DNA of 64,000 nt from Musicola paradisiaca NCPPB 2511 (GCF_000400505.1 NZ_CM001857.1:1326731-1390730); one strand, 5' to 3'; counted from the stretch's first letter, positions 27,499-37,670 are shown. Made by a program: numbers and translations. Notes: a model not told the origin generated them from the letters alone.

Positions 27499-29088
27499 TC
27501 AGACTTCGTAGTCGGGTAGTGACTCGTTACGGGGAACGATCAGCACCTTGACGATACGATGGCTTTCCACCGTCAGCACCCTGAACAGGGTGCCTTCGAT
27601 GTGTATCTCGTCACCCTCCTGAGGGATCTTCTGCGCATATTCCATCAGCAAACCCGCCAGCGTGTGGTATTCGCGCTTTTCATCCAGGTTCAGCGGCACG
27701 TACATCTGCAAGTCCTCGACCGGCAGGTAGCCGTTAGCCGTCAGTGAGCCGTCATCGTTTTCCTGTATATCGTGGCGGGCATCCAGCCCTTCGCCTTCCA
27801 GCGGCAGATTGCCGGCAATGGTTTCCATCACGTCGCTCAGGGTGACGATGCCTTCCACCGAGCCAAATTCATCGGCGACGAAAGCGAAGTGGGTATGCGC
27901 TTCGCGAAACTGTTCCAACGCGGCCAGCAACGACAATTGTTCGGGAAACACCAGGGGCTGGCGGATCAGCGCGCGCAGATCCAGCGCCTGCTGCTGTAGT
28001 TGTTGGCGCAACAGGTCGATGACGTGCACGATGCCCAACGGTTCGTTGGATTGATTGCCGTCCACGATGACCAGACGGGTATGCTGGTTTTTTTCCATCA
28101 GCATCGGAAAATGTTCTGGAAGCGTATGAATATCAATGTGTTCGATGTCATGACGGATGGTCATGATGCTACTGACGGAGCGCTGCGACATGCCAAGCAC
28201 GCGCTCGATCATGCGCTGTTCCTGCTGATTGAAAACCTGCTGGTTTACGGTGCCGCTGTTTTCGGCCGTTTTGTCGGATGCCGGTTTGTCCAGTTCCTGG
28301 GCTTCAGGTTCGCCGCGCAGCAGTCGCAGTACGGCTTCAGCCGTGCGCTGACGCAATGGCATGGCTGAAGACAGAAAACGGCGACGGTTGAATTGGGCGA
28401 CCTGGTTAAGCATCTCGATCATCACCGAGAAGCCAATCGCGGCATACAGGTAGCCTTTCGGTATCGGGTAGCCAAACGCATCCGCCACCAGACTGAAGCC
28501 GATCATCAGCAGGAAACTCAGACACAGAATAACGATGGTGGGATGCGCGTTGACGAAGCGCGTCAACGGTTTGCTGGCCAGCAACATCAGGCTGATGGCG
28601 ATTGTGACGGCGGCCATCATCACCAGCAGGTGTTCGGTCATACCTACGGCGGTGATGACCGAATCGAGCGAAAAAATAGCGTCCAGCACCACAATTTGCG
28701 CGACGACTGGCCAGAAGCGTGCGCCTTTGCGGTTGGTCTGTTGGTGTTGATCTTTGCCTTCAAGCCGTTCGTTAAGTTCGGTTGTGGCTTTGAACAGTAA
28801 AAATAGCCCTCCCGTCAACATGATGAGATCGCGGGCGCTGAAAGCGTTGTGGTATACGCTGAAAATCGGCTGCGTCAACGATGCCAGCCAGGCAATGGAT
28901 GAGAGCAGGACGAAACGCATCAGCAACGCCAGCAACAGGCCGACGACGCGGGCGCGGTCACGCGATTTTTCCGGGAGCTTCTCTGCAAGAATGGCGATAA
29001 AAACCAGATTATCGATGCCCAACACCAGTTCCAGCACTACGAGGGTTGCCAGACCAGCCCAGATTGTTGGATCGGCGATCCATTCCAT
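27499..29088 (-). CDS. yegH: YegH-like inner membrane protein (TerC domain + CBS pair + CorC/HlyC domain)
   Basis: A 529-aa protein. Residues 1-240 form a TerC-type membrane domain ([36 protein letters not shown]). A CBS pair follows (residues ~300-425: [22 protein letters not shown]..., [18 protein letters not shown]). The C-terminal ~80 residues are a CorC_HlyC transporter-associated domain. TerC-family members are implicated in metal (especially Mn) export; the role of YegH itself is not established. It is convergent with asmA, as in E. coli. Confidence 0.9.
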   Translation of the reverse strand: MEWIADPTIWAGLATLVVLELVLGIDNLVFIAILAEKLPEKSRDRARVVGLLLALLMRFVLLSSIAWLASLTQPIFSVYHNAFSARDLIMLTGGLFLLFKATTELNERLEGKDQHQQTNRKGARFWPVVAQIVVLDAIFSLDSVITAVGMTEHLLVMMAAVTIAISLMLLASKPLTRFVNAHPTIVILCLSFLLMIGFSLVADAFGYPIPKGYLYAAIGFSVMIEMLNQVAQFNRRRFLSSAMPLRQRTAEAVLRLLRGEPEAQELDKPASDKTAENSGTVNQQVFNQQEQRMIERVLGMSQRSVSSIMTIRHDIEHIDIHTLPEHFPMLMEKNQHTRLVIVDGNQSNEPLGIVHVIDLLRQQLQQQALDLRALIRQPLVFPEQLSLLAALEQFREAHTHFAFVADEFGSVEGIVTLSDVMETIAGNLPLEGEGLDARHDIQENDDGSLTANGYLPVEDLQMYVPLNLDEKREYHTLAGLLMEYAQKIPQEGDEIHIEGTLFRVLTVESHRIVKVLIVPRNESLPDYEV

Positions 29089-29297
29089 ATGGCAGTTTTA
29101 CCTTTTGTATACCCTAATATCCGCATAGCGTATCAGGTGATACGGATATCAACCAAGCGTGTTGCGAGACGGTCTCGCTGCCTAACCCATGATGTACCGT
29201 CGTCTGCGTGATGCGGTGTTTTCGCCTGTTGTGGATTCTGAATTGAGGCGACGGATGCTATTATCTGCGCCATTCGTTTGACTGTAAGAGTTTTCGC

Positions 29298-30305
29298 ATG
29301 AAATTTCTTGTTACCGGAGCAGCCGGTTTTATCGGCTTTCACTTGTGTCAGTCATTGTCCGATGCGGGCCATGACGTGGTGGGGATTGATAGCCTCAATA
29401 GTTACTATGATGTTTCGCTCAAGGACGCGCGGCTGGCGATCCTGCGAGAATTGCCCGGGTTCCGCTTCGAACGTATGGATATTGCGGATAGCCCGGCGGT
29501 GGCGGCGCTATTTGCGGCGGAGCGGTTTGATCGCGTCGTGCATCTGGCGGCTCAGGCCGGGGTGCGTTATTCGCTGGAAAACCCGATGGTGTACGCCGAG
29601 AGTAATGTCATCGGGCATCTGAACATTCTGGAAGGATGTCGCCACAGCGGCGTCGGCCATCTGGTTTATGCCTCCTCCAGTTCGGTATACGGTTTGAATA
29701 GCAAAACGCCGTTCTCCACCGGCGATAGCGTCGATCACCCGATTTCATTGTATGCCGCCACCAAGAAATCCAATGAATTGATGGCGCACGCATATTCTCA
29801 TCTGTATGGCATTCCCACGACCGGGTTACGTTTCTTCACGGTTTATGGGCCGTGGGGGCGCCCGGATATGGCGCTGTTCAAATTTACCCGCGCTATCCTG
29901 GCTGGCGAAAGTATCGATATCTACAATCACGGCGACATGTGGCGTGATTTCACCTACGTCACCGATATTGTCGATGGGGTTATCAGCGTCGCGGATTTGA
30001 TCCCGCAGCGCGATCCCTCCTGGACGGTGGAGCAGGGAACCCCCGCCACCAGTTCTGCACCATACCGCATTTATAATATCGGCAATGGCCAACCAGTGAA
30101 GCTGATGGACTTTGTGACCGCGTTGGAGCGGGAATTGGGTATCGAAGCCATCAAGAATTTCATGCCGATGCAAGCTGGCGATGTTTACCAGACTTACGCA
30201 GATACCGACGATCTGTTCGCTGTAACCGGCTATCGCCCGAGAGTTGGCGTGGAGCAGGGGGTTCGAGCGTTTGTCGAATGGTATCGCGAGTATTATCACG
30301 CCTGA
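29298..30305 (+). CDS. UDP-glucuronate 4-epimerase (extended SDR NAD-dependent epimerase)
   Basis: A 335-aa extended short-chain dehydrogenase starting MKFLVTGAAGFIGFHLCQSL. The NAD motif is GAAGFIG (residues 7-13) and the active-site YxxxK is Tyr152/Lys156 in LYAATKKSNE, preceded by YASSSSVYG. The C-terminus (NIGNGQPVKLMDFVTALERELG) fits UDP-glucuronate 4-epimerases (Uge/WbnF/CapI type), which make UDP-galacturonate for LPS or capsule. It is directly upstream of ugd, which supplies UDP-glucuronate, so the two genes form a pathway unit. Confidence 0.88.
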   Translation: MKFLVTGAAGFIGFHLCQSLSDAGHDVVGIDSLNSYYDVSLKDARLAILRELPGFRFERMDIADSPAVAALFAAERFDRVVHLAAQAGVRYSLENPMVYAESNVIGHLNILEGCRHSGVGHLVYASSSSVYGLNSKTPFSTGDSVDHPISLYAATKKSNELMAHAYSHLYGIPTTGLRFFTVYGPWGRPDMALFKFTRAILAGESIDIYNHGDMWRDFTYVTDIVDGVISVADLIPQRDPSWTVEQGTPATSSAPYRIYNIGNGQPVKLMDFVTALERELGIEAIKNFMPMQAGDVYQTYADTDDLFAVTGYRPRVGVEQGVRAFVEWYREYYHA

Positions 30306-30412
30306 TAACATGCAGGCTGAAGAGAGCGGCAGCATCAGGGAAGGTGCGTTTTTCCTCTCGCTGTTGCTCGTGTGATGCGTACCTTGAGTACCACATAGGA
30401 TGATGTAACCCG

Positions 30413-31582
30413 ATGATGAAAATTGCGATTGCAGGTACCGGCTATGTTGGTTTGTCCAACGCTATCCTGCTGGCTCAACATAATGAAGTGGTGGCGGTGG
30501 ATATTGTCGCCGAGAAAGTAGAGATGCTTAACCAGGGTATCTCTCCGATCGTGGACAAGGAAATTGAAGCTTATCTTCGTAAGCCAGAACTGAATTTTCG
30601 AGCCACGACTGATGCGGAATCGGCTTACCAGGGTGCTGATTTCGTTATTATCGCCACACCCACCGATTACGATCCGAAGAGTAACTATTTCAATACCGGT
30701 TCGGTGGAATCGGTGATTCGTACCGTGCTGGCGGTCAATCCGGATGCGGTGATGGTGATTAAATCCACCATCCCGGTGGGGTATGTCCAGCAGATTCGTG
30801 AGTTGTTCGGCATTGATAATATTATCTTTTCGCCGGAGTTTCTGCGGGAAGGCCGTGCACTGTACGACAACCTCTACCCTTCCCGTATTGTGGTGGGCGA
30901 GCGTTCGGCGCGGGCGGAAAAATTCGCCGGGCTGTTGGTTCAAGGGGCGATCAAAACGGATATTCCTGTGTTGTTCACCGACCCAACGGAAGCGGAAGCC
31001 ATCAAACTGTTTGCCAACACTTATCTGGCAATGCGCGTCGCGTATTTCAACGAACTGGACACTTATGCGCAGACGCTGGGACTGGACAGTAAACAGATCA
31101 TTGAAGGCGTCGGGTTGGATCCGCGCATCGGTCAGCATTACAACAACCCATCGTTTGGTTATGGCGGTTACTGTTTGCCGAAAGACACTAAGCAACTGTT
31201 GGCGAACTATGAGTCTGTGCCGAATAACCTGATTCGGGCGATTGTCGATGCCAATACTACGCGCAAGGATTTTATTGCGGATTCGGTGATTCGGCGCAAC
31301 CCTAAAGTGGTCGGCATCTACCGTCTGGTGATGAAGAGCGGTTCAGATAACTTCCGCGCCTCTGCTATCCAGGGGGTTATGAAACGCATCAAGGCGAAAG
31401 GGATTGATGTGGTGATCTATGAACCGTCGCTGAAAGAAGATGAATTCTTCCGTTCGCGCGTTATTCGCGATCTGGAAACGTTCAAACAGATGTCCGATGT
31501 GATTCTTTCCAACCGCATGGCGACAGAATTATCTGATGTTGCAGAAAAAGTTTATACCCGCGATCTCTTTGGTTCTGATTAG
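30413..31582 (+). CDS. ugd: UDP-glucose 6-dehydrogenase
   Basis: A 389-aa UDP-glucose/GDP-mannose dehydrogenase. The N-terminal NAD motif is [10 protein letters not shown]. The catalytic Cys254 sits in [15 protein letters not shown], and the substrate motif [12 protein letters not shown] is present. It oxidises UDP-glucose to UDP-glucuronate, the substrate of the epimerase encoded 108 bp upstream, and in related bacteria feeds 4-aminoarabinose-lipid A and exopolysaccharide synthesis. Either ATG 30413 or 30416 can be the start. Confidence 0.95.
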   Translation: MMKIAIAGTGYVGLSNAILLAQHNEVVAVDIVAEKVEMLNQGISPIVDKEIEAYLRKPELNFRATTDAESAYQGADFVIIATPTDYDPKSNYFNTGSVESVIRTVLAVNPDAVMVIKSTIPVGYVQQIRELFGIDNIIFSPEFLREGRALYDNLYPSRIVVGERSARAEKFAGLLVQGAIKTDIPVLFTDPTEAEAIKLFANTYLAMRVAYFNELDTYAQTLGLDSKQIIEGVGLDPRIGQHYNNPSFGYGGYCLPKDTKQLLANYESVPNNLIRAIVDANTTRKDFIADSVIRRNPKVVGIYRLVMKSGSDNFRASAIQGVMKRIKAKGIDVVIYEPSLKEDEFFRSRVIRDLETFKQMSDVILSNRMATELSDVAEKVYTRDLFGSD

Positions 31583-31662
31583 GTGTAAGGTACGGTACTT
31601 ATCGGGTGGGGGTCTTGCCCATCACTGCAACAGCTAGCTGCATGCTTTTGAGAGACTATTAA

Positions 31663-32559
31663 ATGACAACATTAAAAGCGATTATCCCCGTTGCTGGTTT
31701 GGGGATGAATTTATTGCCGGTCACTAAAGCAATTCCGAAAGAAATGCTGCCGTTAGTGGATCGACCGGTTATTGAAAAGATCGTCAACGAGTGCGCCAAC
31801 GCCGGTATCAAAGAAATCGTGTTGGTGACTCATGCCTCCAAAAATGCCATCGAAAACCATTTTGATACCTCCTTTGAGCTGGAATCCCTGCTGGAAGAGC
31901 GTGCTAAACGCCAATTGCTGGCGGAAGTGAAATCGATTTGTCCTCCTGGCGTCACCATTATGAACGTTCGCCAGGGGCAAACGTTGGGGTTGGGGCATGC
32001 GGTTTCTTGTGCGCGGCCGATCGTTGGCGATGCTCCGTTTGTGGTGGTGTTGCCGGACGTCGTGATGGATGAGTATTCCGCTGATCAGTCAAAAGATAAT
32101 CTGGCCCAGCTGATTTCACGTTTTGAAGAGACTGGTCACAGCCAGGTGTTGGTCAAACACCGGCCATATGAAGTGCTGCCGGAGTATTCCATCATTGAAT
32201 GTCAGTCTCCTCTAACACAGGAAGGTGACGCATCCGCGATTGTTTCCATGATTGAAAAACCAGAACTGGCCCCGGTTGAAGGGTCTGATCTGTCTGCGGT
32301 AGGGCGTTATGTGCTGACGGCGCAAGCCTGGCCGATTCTGGAAAAAATCCTGCCGGGAGCATGGGGGCGTATTCAACTTACCGATGCTATCGCCGAGCTG
32401 ATCAAAACTCAGCAGGTGGATGCGGTGCAAATGGCCGGGCGCAGTTTCAACTGCGGCAGAAAGATGGGCTATGTTCAGGCGTTTGTTTCGTATGGCCTGC
32501 GTAATGCCGAACTGGGTGAAGATTTTAAAGCCAATATCAAACAGTTGTTGGCAAAATAA
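31663..32559 (+). CDS. galF: GalF-type UTP-glucose-1-phosphate uridylyltransferase homologue
   Basis: A 298-aa nucleotidyltransferase of the GalU/GalF group. The signature loop reads [21 protein letters not shown]: the Thr-Arg of catalytically strong GalU (GLGTRMLP) is replaced by Met-Asn, as in E. coli GalF (GLGMHMLP). The downstream motif [13 protein letters not shown] also matches GalF rather than GalU (PGAGDEIQLTDAI). GalF is described as a weakly active enzyme or modulator of GalU at the start of surface-polysaccharide loci. It lies between ugd and gnd on the same strand. Confidence 0.88.
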   Translation: MTTLKAIIPVAGLGMNLLPVTKAIPKEMLPLVDRPVIEKIVNECANAGIKEIVLVTHASKNAIENHFDTSFELESLLEERAKRQLLAEVKSICPPGVTIMNVRQGQTLGLGHAVSCARPIVGDAPFVVVLPDVVMDEYSADQSKDNLAQLISRFEETGHSQVLVKHRPYEVLPEYSIIECQSPLTQEGDASAIVSMIEKPELAPVEGSDLSAVGRYVLTAQAWPILEKILPGAWGRIQLTDAIAELIKTQQVDAVQMAGRSFNCGRKMGYVQAFVSYGLRNAELGEDFKANIKQLLAK

Positions 32560-32610
32560 GCGCTCGCCTTCGTTCTGAGCGAGTGCGACTGGCGCGTCAA
32601 TCCGTTTTGA

Positions 32611-32641
32611 AGCGAGGCTCCCGGGAGTCCTCGCTTTTTTT
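32611..32641 (+). terminator. Terminator after galF
   Basis: The stem AGCGAGG/CCTCGCT around a self-complementary CTCCCGGGAG loop is followed by a run of T. It lies 51 bp after the galF stop. Confidence 0.88.
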
Positions 32642-32815
32642 ATGGCCTCTGCCCGACAAATCGCCTGGGGGATGTATTCCACAAGGCGGCCCCGGCGTCA
32701 CGGTACCAATCACTACCCTCCCGGCGAGAGCTAGGGTACCATGTCACCCTGATTTTTATTGTCTGCGGCGAAAACGGATCGCAGATAGATTACCCTTCAG
32801 ACAGGAGTTGCTTGA

Positions 32816-34222
32816 ATGTCCAAACAGCAAATTGGCGTTGTTGGTATGGCGGTGATGGGGCGCAATCTGGCCCTGAATATTGAAAGCCGCGGTTATACCG
32901 TTTCTGTTTTCAACCGTTCCACCGACAAGACGGATGAAGTTATTGCAGAGAATCCGGGCAAGAAGCTGGTTCCTTGCTATACCGTTGAGGAATTTGTTGA
33001 ATCTCTGGAAAAACCGCGCCGCATCCTGCTGATGGTCAAAGCAGGTGAAGCGACCGATAAAACTATCGAGTCGTTGAAACCGTATCTGGAAAAAGGCGAC
33101 ATCCTGATTGACGGCGGCAACACCTTCTACAAGGATACCATTCGCCGTAATCGCGAGCTGTCTGCGGAAGGCTTCAATTTTATCGGTACTGGCGTTTCCG
33201 GTGGTGAAGAGGGTGCGCTGAAAGGCCCTTCCATCATGCCGGGCGGGCAGAAAGAAGCGTATGAACTGGTTGCTCCGATTCTGGAAAAAATTGCCGCGCG
33301 CGCCGATGGCGAACCCTGTGTCACCTACATTGGCGCCGACGGTGCCGGCCATTATGTAAAAATGGTACACAACGGTATTGAATACGGTGATATGCAGTTG
33401 ATCGCAGAGGCCTATTCTTTGCTGAAACAGGCGTTGGGTCTCAGCAATGTGCAATTGGCCGATACTTTTTCTGAATGGAATAAAGGCGAACTTAGTAGCT
33501 ATTTGATTGAAATTACAGCAGATATCTTTACTAAGAAAGACGAAGACGGTAAGTACCTGGTCGATGTAATTCTGGATGAAGCCGCCAACAAGGGGACGGG
33601 TAAATGGACTAGCCAGAGTTCGCTGGATCTGGGCGAACCGCTGTCGCTGATCACTGAATCGGTATTTGCGCGTTATCTGTCGTCGCTGAAATCGCAGCGT
33701 GTCGCCGCCTCCAGCGTACTGAGTGGCCCGGCGGCGCAAGCTTTTGCGGGCGATAAGGCCGAGTTTGTTGAGAAAGTCCGCCGTGCGTTGTATCTGGGCA
33801 AAATTGTGTCTTATGCCCAGGGGTTCTCACAGTTAAAAGCGGCTTCCGATGAAAACAATTGGGATCTGAACTACGGCGAAATCGCTAAGATTTTCCGGGC
33901 GGGCTGCATCATTCGCGCTCAGTTCCTGCAAAAAATCACCGATGCTTACAATGAGAACGCGGCTATCGCCAACCTGCTGCTGGCGCCGTATTTTCGCCGA
34001 ATTGCCGATGAGTATCAGCAGGCGTTGCGCGACGTGGTCGCCTATGCCGTTCAACAGGGGATCCCTACCCCTACCTTCTCGGCAGCCATCGCCTATTACG
34101 ACAGCTACCGCTCCGCCGTGTTGCCTGCCAACCTGATTCAGGCGCAGCGTGACTACTTCGGGGCGCACACATACAAACGTATCGACAAGGAAGGCGTATT
34201 CCATACCGAATGGCTGGAATAA
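32816..34222 (+). CDS. gnd: 6-phosphogluconate dehydrogenase (decarboxylating)
   Basis: A 468-aa protein starting [21 protein letters not shown] with an N-terminal NADP Rossmann fold. The family signature [19 protein letters not shown] (from about residue 128) and the catalytic Lys region [15 protein letters not shown] are present; the C-terminus ends in [14 protein letters not shown]. It makes ribulose-5-phosphate, CO2 and NADPH from 6-phosphogluconate. AGGAG lies 8 bp upstream of the ATG. Terminators on both sides indicate a single-gene transcript. Confidence 0.98.
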   Translation: MSKQQIGVVGMAVMGRNLALNIESRGYTVSVFNRSTDKTDEVIAENPGKKLVPCYTVEEFVESLEKPRRILLMVKAGEATDKTIESLKPYLEKGDILIDGGNTFYKDTIRRNRELSAEGFNFIGTGVSGGEEGALKGPSIMPGGQKEAYELVAPILEKIAARADGEPCVTYIGADGAGHYVKMVHNGIEYGDMQLIAEAYSLLKQALGLSNVQLADTFSEWNKGELSSYLIEITADIFTKKDEDGKYLVDVILDEAANKGTGKWTSQSSLDLGEPLSLITESVFARYLSSLKSQRVAASSVLSGPAAQAFAGDKAEFVEKVRRALYLGKIVSYAQGFSQLKAASDENNWDLNYGEIAKIFRAGCIIRAQFLQKITDAYNENAAIANLLLAPYFRRIADEYQQALRDVVAYAVQQGIPTPTFSAAIAYYDSYRSAVLPANLIQAQRDYFGAHTYKRIDKEGVFHTEWLE

Positions 34223-34254
34223 ACCGCCTGTTGCATTTCTGATTGCCCTATCGC

Positions 34255-34288
34255 AAAGCCGGCTAGTTGTTGCTATCCGGCTTTTTTA
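34255..34288 (+). terminator. Terminator after gnd
   Basis: The stem AAAGCCGG/CCGGCTTT with a 15-nt loop is followed by further T residues, 32 bp past the gnd stop. Confidence 0.88.
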
Positions 34289-34441
34289 CGGCCGAAATGT
34301 AAGGATAGTGATCGTTTTTTGGAAATAGCGAGTAATCAATACAACTTACTGTAAATAATAAGCTTTTTAAGAATAATGGTCTTGTTGCCGCCCGGTGGGA
34401 TTCTTATGATCCAGCCAAACAGTAGTCAAATGAGGTTCATA

Positions 34442-34609
34442 ATGAAACAAGTAGTCAGGGTGGCGGGTTTACTGGCGTTGATAGCTTCTCTCAGCGGATG
34501 TCTTTTCCCGCCAATCTGGGGGCCGGGTGGCGGCCCTGGTGGAGGTGGCGGCGGTCATGGCGGGCCGGGTGGATTCCACTATCAACATTTTGATGGCGGC
34601 CATCATTGA
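34442..34609 (+). CDS. Small Gly/His-rich lipoprotein
   Basis: A 55-aa protein starting MKQVVRVAGLLALIASLSGC (ATG at 34442; GAGG 9 bp upstream), with a lipoprotein signal peptide and lipobox LSGC (Cys20). After FPPIWG the mature part is almost entirely Gly, Pro and His (GPGGGPGGGGGGHGGPGG, then HYQHFDGGHH). The His-rich tail could bind metal ions, but this is speculation. It is monocistronic and followed by a GC hairpin. I do not recognise a named family. Confidence 0.78.
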   Translation: MKQVVRVAGLLALIASLSGCLFPPIWGPGGGPGGGGGGHGGPGGFHYQHFDGGHH

Positions 34610-34619
34610 TGTTTTGCCA

Positions 34620-34642
34620 CCGCCCGCAATTTATGCGGGCGG
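34620..34642 (+). terminator. Hairpin after the small lipoprotein gene (possible terminator)
   Basis: A perfect CCGCCCGCA/TGCGGGCGG stem with a 5-nt loop lies 10 bp after the stop. There is no T tract, so intrinsic termination is doubtful. Confidence 0.5.
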
Positions 34643-34994
34643 AATACCGCGTTTATACCCCTCATACCTCACGTTGCATACCTGGTCTATCCCTGGGGCT
34701 CGCTCTTTCTGGGCTGCCGCACGCTGTGTTCACATCGGCTACCGGCAGATTTGTTTACCCTCATCACTGACTGGTGCGAGTTTGTCGGCTCACGCGTCGC
34801 CTTCCTGCAATGCTCCCCTACATACGCGATAAATAACCTGCTTTTTAACGAGGCGAGCCATTACCGGCGACATTTCTGCATGTCGATGCATTTTTTTGTC
34901 ATAAAAATATCCCTTTTCATCGCTTTATATTGTCGGAATTTCGGCAATAATAACCGGCCATTTTTGACCATAAGGTCGCTACAAGGAGTATGGA
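34643..34994 (+). other. Intergenic region upstream of the MASE2-GGDEF gene
   Basis: A 352-bp region with no gene I can support. It becomes AT-rich after ~34890 and should hold the promoter of the cyclase gene. An AAGGAG ribosome-binding site (34982-34987) precedes the ATG at 34995. Confidence 0.4.
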
Positions 34995-36110
34995 ATGACG
35001 TTGTCATCCTCCATTACTTACGCAGAGTCTGAACGTCGCCGAACGGGGTTGGCATTTGCCCGGCGTGTGTATATGCCTCGGGCGATTGGACTGGGTCTGG
35101 GATTCTTTTATGTAGCAGCTGCGCTGTATGGCAGACAGTTGCCCGTCTGGGCTTGGGGTCTGTTGGTCGCCCATGGTTTCCTCTGGCCTCACATCGCTTA
35201 CCTGGTGTCATCCCGCGCCAGAGATCCGATGCGCAGGGAGTATGGCAACCTGCTGATAGATGCTGCGTTTGGCGGGATCTGGATTGGTGTCATGGGGTTG
35301 AATGGTCTGCCTTCGGTACTGATTATGTCGATGATGGGGATGAATAATATCGCGGCGGGCGGTCTGAAACTTTTCTTGCAAGGATTGGGGGTTCAGGTGC
35401 TTTGCGTTGCTGTGTTCTTGTTGCTGATACAGAGCCCCATCAACACCGCCACCACGACGATACAACTCTATTTTTGCCTACCCATGTTGTTTATTTATCC
35501 TATTTCCGTCGGGTTAGTCACTTATCGCACAGCGATGAAATTAGCCGAACACAAACGGCGGCTAAAAGAGATGAGCATCCATGATGGCATGACCCGTCTT
35601 TACAATCGCCAGCATTGGGAACAACTACTGCAGAACGAGTTCGACATCTGTGCCCGTTATCAGCGCGTGGCAACGCTGGCATTGCTGGATGTCGATCACT
35701 TCAAAACCATCAATGATAATTTCGGCCACCATGTCGGGGACGATGCGCTGCTTTTGCTGAGCAACGGTCTGAAATCGACATTGCGGCAAGCGGATATCAT
35801 CGGGCGCTTCGGCGGTGATGAGTTCGGCATTGTGTTTCCGGAAACCCGGGTGGATGAGGCGAGGTTGGTGGTCGAGCGCCTGCGGGAGTACCTGGAAAGT
35901 GTGCAGTTGCACCATACGCCCTTGTTGCGTATTGGCATCAGTGCCGGTTTGGTGCAGTTTAGCTCGGAGATGTCCGATCACCGGGCCTGGATGAGAGCGG
36001 CGGATATGGCGCTTTATCAGGCTAAAAATCGCGGCCGGGGGTGCTCGGTTTGCGTCGACAGTCTGTCTGCCGCTACGGTGTCGGATGAGCGACAAACAGT
36101 TCCGCAATGA
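34995..36110 (+). CDS. MASE2-GGDEF diguanylate cyclase (AdrA/DgcC-like)
   Basis: A 371-aa protein. The N-terminal ~190 residues carry the MASE2 membrane sensor domain (RRVYMPRAIGLGLGFFYVAAALYGRQLP..., HGFLWPHIAYLVSSRARDP). The C-terminal ~175 residues are a GGDEF domain with an intact active site (RFGGDEFGIVF) and an allosteric I-site (RQAD, exactly five residues before GGDEF). It should make c-di-GMP from GTP at the inner membrane and be product-inhibited. The 3' end overlaps the convergent gntR-type gene by 38 bp. Confidence 0.93.
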   Translation: MTLSSSITYAESERRRTGLAFARRVYMPRAIGLGLGFFYVAAALYGRQLPVWAWGLLVAHGFLWPHIAYLVSSRARDPMRREYGNLLIDAAFGGIWIGVMGLNGLPSVLIMSMMGMNNIAAGGLKLFLQGLGVQVLCVAVFLLLIQSPINTATTTIQLYFCLPMLFIYPISVGLVTYRTAMKLAEHKRRLKEMSIHDGMTRLYNRQHWEQLLQNEFDICARYQRVATLALLDVDHFKTINDNFGHHVGDDALLLLSNGLKSTLRQADIIGRFGGDEFGIVFPETRVDEARLVVERLREYLESVQLHHTPLLRIGISAGLVQFSSEMSDHRAWMRAADMALYQAKNRGRGCSVCVDSLSAATVSDERQTVPQ

Positions 36111-37002
36111 CTTTTTGTCGTCGCGCTTTTTCCAGATGAACCCGCATAAAGTCGGCCGCGCTCAGCCTGTCGCCGCACTCCAGATAGTGAATGATTTGCA
36201 GATGTTCCTGCGCATGGTGTTTGCGCTGCGGGCGGAATTTTTCCTGCCGGTACTCCACCAACCCGACGAGTTTTCGCAGCCGCGTCAGGTGTCTGACGGT
36301 TTGCAACAGAAAGCGATTGCCTGAACATTGCGCCAACAGTTCGTGGAAACCCGCGTTGGTTTCGAACATTTCGAGCGGCGTCATCGTCAGATACCCTTCT
36401 TCGGCCAGATATTCCTGCTGTTGGCGGCAGGCGGCCAGCTGCTGTGGTTCAATGTGAAATGAGGCGGTTAACAGCGCCGCCGGTTCGATGATCGTCCGCA
36501 GGGCGAAGCTTTCTTCATACGCCGCCACCGAGTCGATAACCGGCAGCGAGCGCCATCCTTGCCCGGCCAGGTGTTCCAGCCATCCTTCCTGCTGACAACG
36601 CAGTAAGGCTTTGTGCAGCGTCGGCCGCTTCACCTCCAATTGCAGCAGCAGTTCCGTTTCTGAAAACTGTTCCGGCAACTGACGGGTGACGCGCCACTCG
36701 ACCAGTTGCAGATAGAGCGGGTCTTCTGCCTGATCCAGCAACTCGGTCAGCAAATCTCTCAATGCTTCCGCGTGCTGCGCCAGAAAAAAACCACGATTGC
36801 GATCGTAGATAACCACGCCTTTTTCCATCAGGTATTGCATAACCTGCTTGACCGGGGTGCGGGATGTTCCCAGCGCTTGCGCCAGTACGGATTCGGCCAG
36901 GTGGTGCCCCACCGCCAGTTTTTCCCGACGGATATGGGTGATGAGCGCACGCACAATGCGTGCCTGTAGCGGAGTAAGAGTCATCATCGTGTCTGCCAGC
37001 AT
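36073..37002 (-). CDS. GntR-family transcriptional regulator with C-terminal FCD-like domain
   Basis: A 309-aa protein, longer than the usual ~230 aa. An N-terminal winged HTH (KLAVGHHLAESVLAQALGTSRTPVKQVMQYLMEKGVV) is followed by a second helical segment (~residues 95-145) that looks like a further winged-helix (EQFSETELLLQLEVKRPTLHKALLRCQQEG), then the FCD domain (YEESFALRTIIEPAALLTA..., EMFETNAGFHELLAQCSGN). A double-HTH GntR layout is uncommon. The start is 37002 or ATG 36987. Its target is unknown. Confidence 0.85.
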   Translation of the reverse strand: MLADTMMTLTPLQARIVRALITHIRREKLAVGHHLAESVLAQALGTSRTPVKQVMQYLMEKGVVIYDRNRGFFLAQHAEALRDLLTELLDQAEDPLYLQLVEWRVTRQLPEQFSETELLLQLEVKRPTLHKALLRCQQEGWLEHLAGQGWRSLPVIDSVAAYEESFALRTIIEPAALLTASFHIEPQQLAACRQQQEYLAEEGYLTMTPLEMFETNAGFHELLAQCSGNRFLLQTVRHLTRLRKLVGLVEYRQEKFRPQRKHHAQEHLQIIHYLECGDRLSAADFMRVHLEKARRQKVIAELFVAHPTP

Positions 37003-37205
37003 CAGGGATACGTCATTATACCTGCGTAACCGGGTATGACCGATTTATCTATCGATATAAAACAATGCCCATGTATGTGGTGTGGCGATAATTTATCTGT
37101 TTTTCATTGGGTTAATTTTTATTCATGATTTTCTCATTGCTTGTCATTGTTCTTTTTTAATATAAAGTGCAATAAAGAGAATTCGATAAACCGTTGGGAA
37201 ATGTC

Positions 37206-37661
37206 ATGTGTCGTACTGCACCGTCAGAGGCCTTTGGTCTGGTGACGGGTTATCCTGTTGATTTTATTTTTATTCCAGGTATGGGGCGCCTCCCGGTCAC
37301 TTTCGTTGGCGGCCAGCCGCCTTTGGCGCTGATTGCGCAATCTTCGCTGGCGTCTGGCGCCGCCGGAAGCGATCGATTGATGGCCTATGAAACCGTGCGT
37401 ATTTTTGCGGCGGCGGCGGTGGCACCGTACCTGGGGGAAGCCGCCGGACAGCTGCGGCTGGTGGTGATGACTGGCGAACAACAGGGCGCGGGGCGCACGG
37501 CGTTTGGCGTGGTATTTCGCGGATGCTGGCTAACTACGCTTTCGGACGCGGTGCTGTCCGCCATCCGGAGCGCGGCGATCCAACCTGATACGGTGGCTTA
37601 CGACCGTGCTCCGGGCGGTTCGCTGACCGCCGCCGACTATCTGTTCCTGCCGGAAATGTAG
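37206..37661 (+). CDS. Hypothetical protein, 151 aa
   Basis: The ATG at 37206 (or TTG at 37194) begins MCRTAPSEAFGLVTGYPVDF. The protein is Ala/Gly-rich with no signal peptide and no motif I recognise. Codon use resembles neighbouring genes, and the frame spans an entire region that is otherwise empty, followed 9 bp later by the convergent DUF535 gene, so I consider it real. The upstream 200 bp is AT-rich and probably contains the promoter. Confidence 0.65.
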   Translation: MCRTAPSEAFGLVTGYPVDFIFIPGMGRLPVTFVGGQPPLALIAQSSLASGAAGSDRLMAYETVRIFAAAAVAPYLGEAAGQLRLVVMTGEQQGAGRTAFGVVFRGCWLTTLSDAVLSAIRSAAIQPDTVAYDRAPGGSLTAADYLFLPEM

Positions 37662-37670
37662 CCAGGCGGG

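Noticed and set aside
29089-29297. JUMPstart/ops element upstream of the UDP-glucuronate epimerase
   Set aside because: Looked for GGCGGTAGCGTG-type ops sequence before the nucleotide-sugar genes and did not find it.
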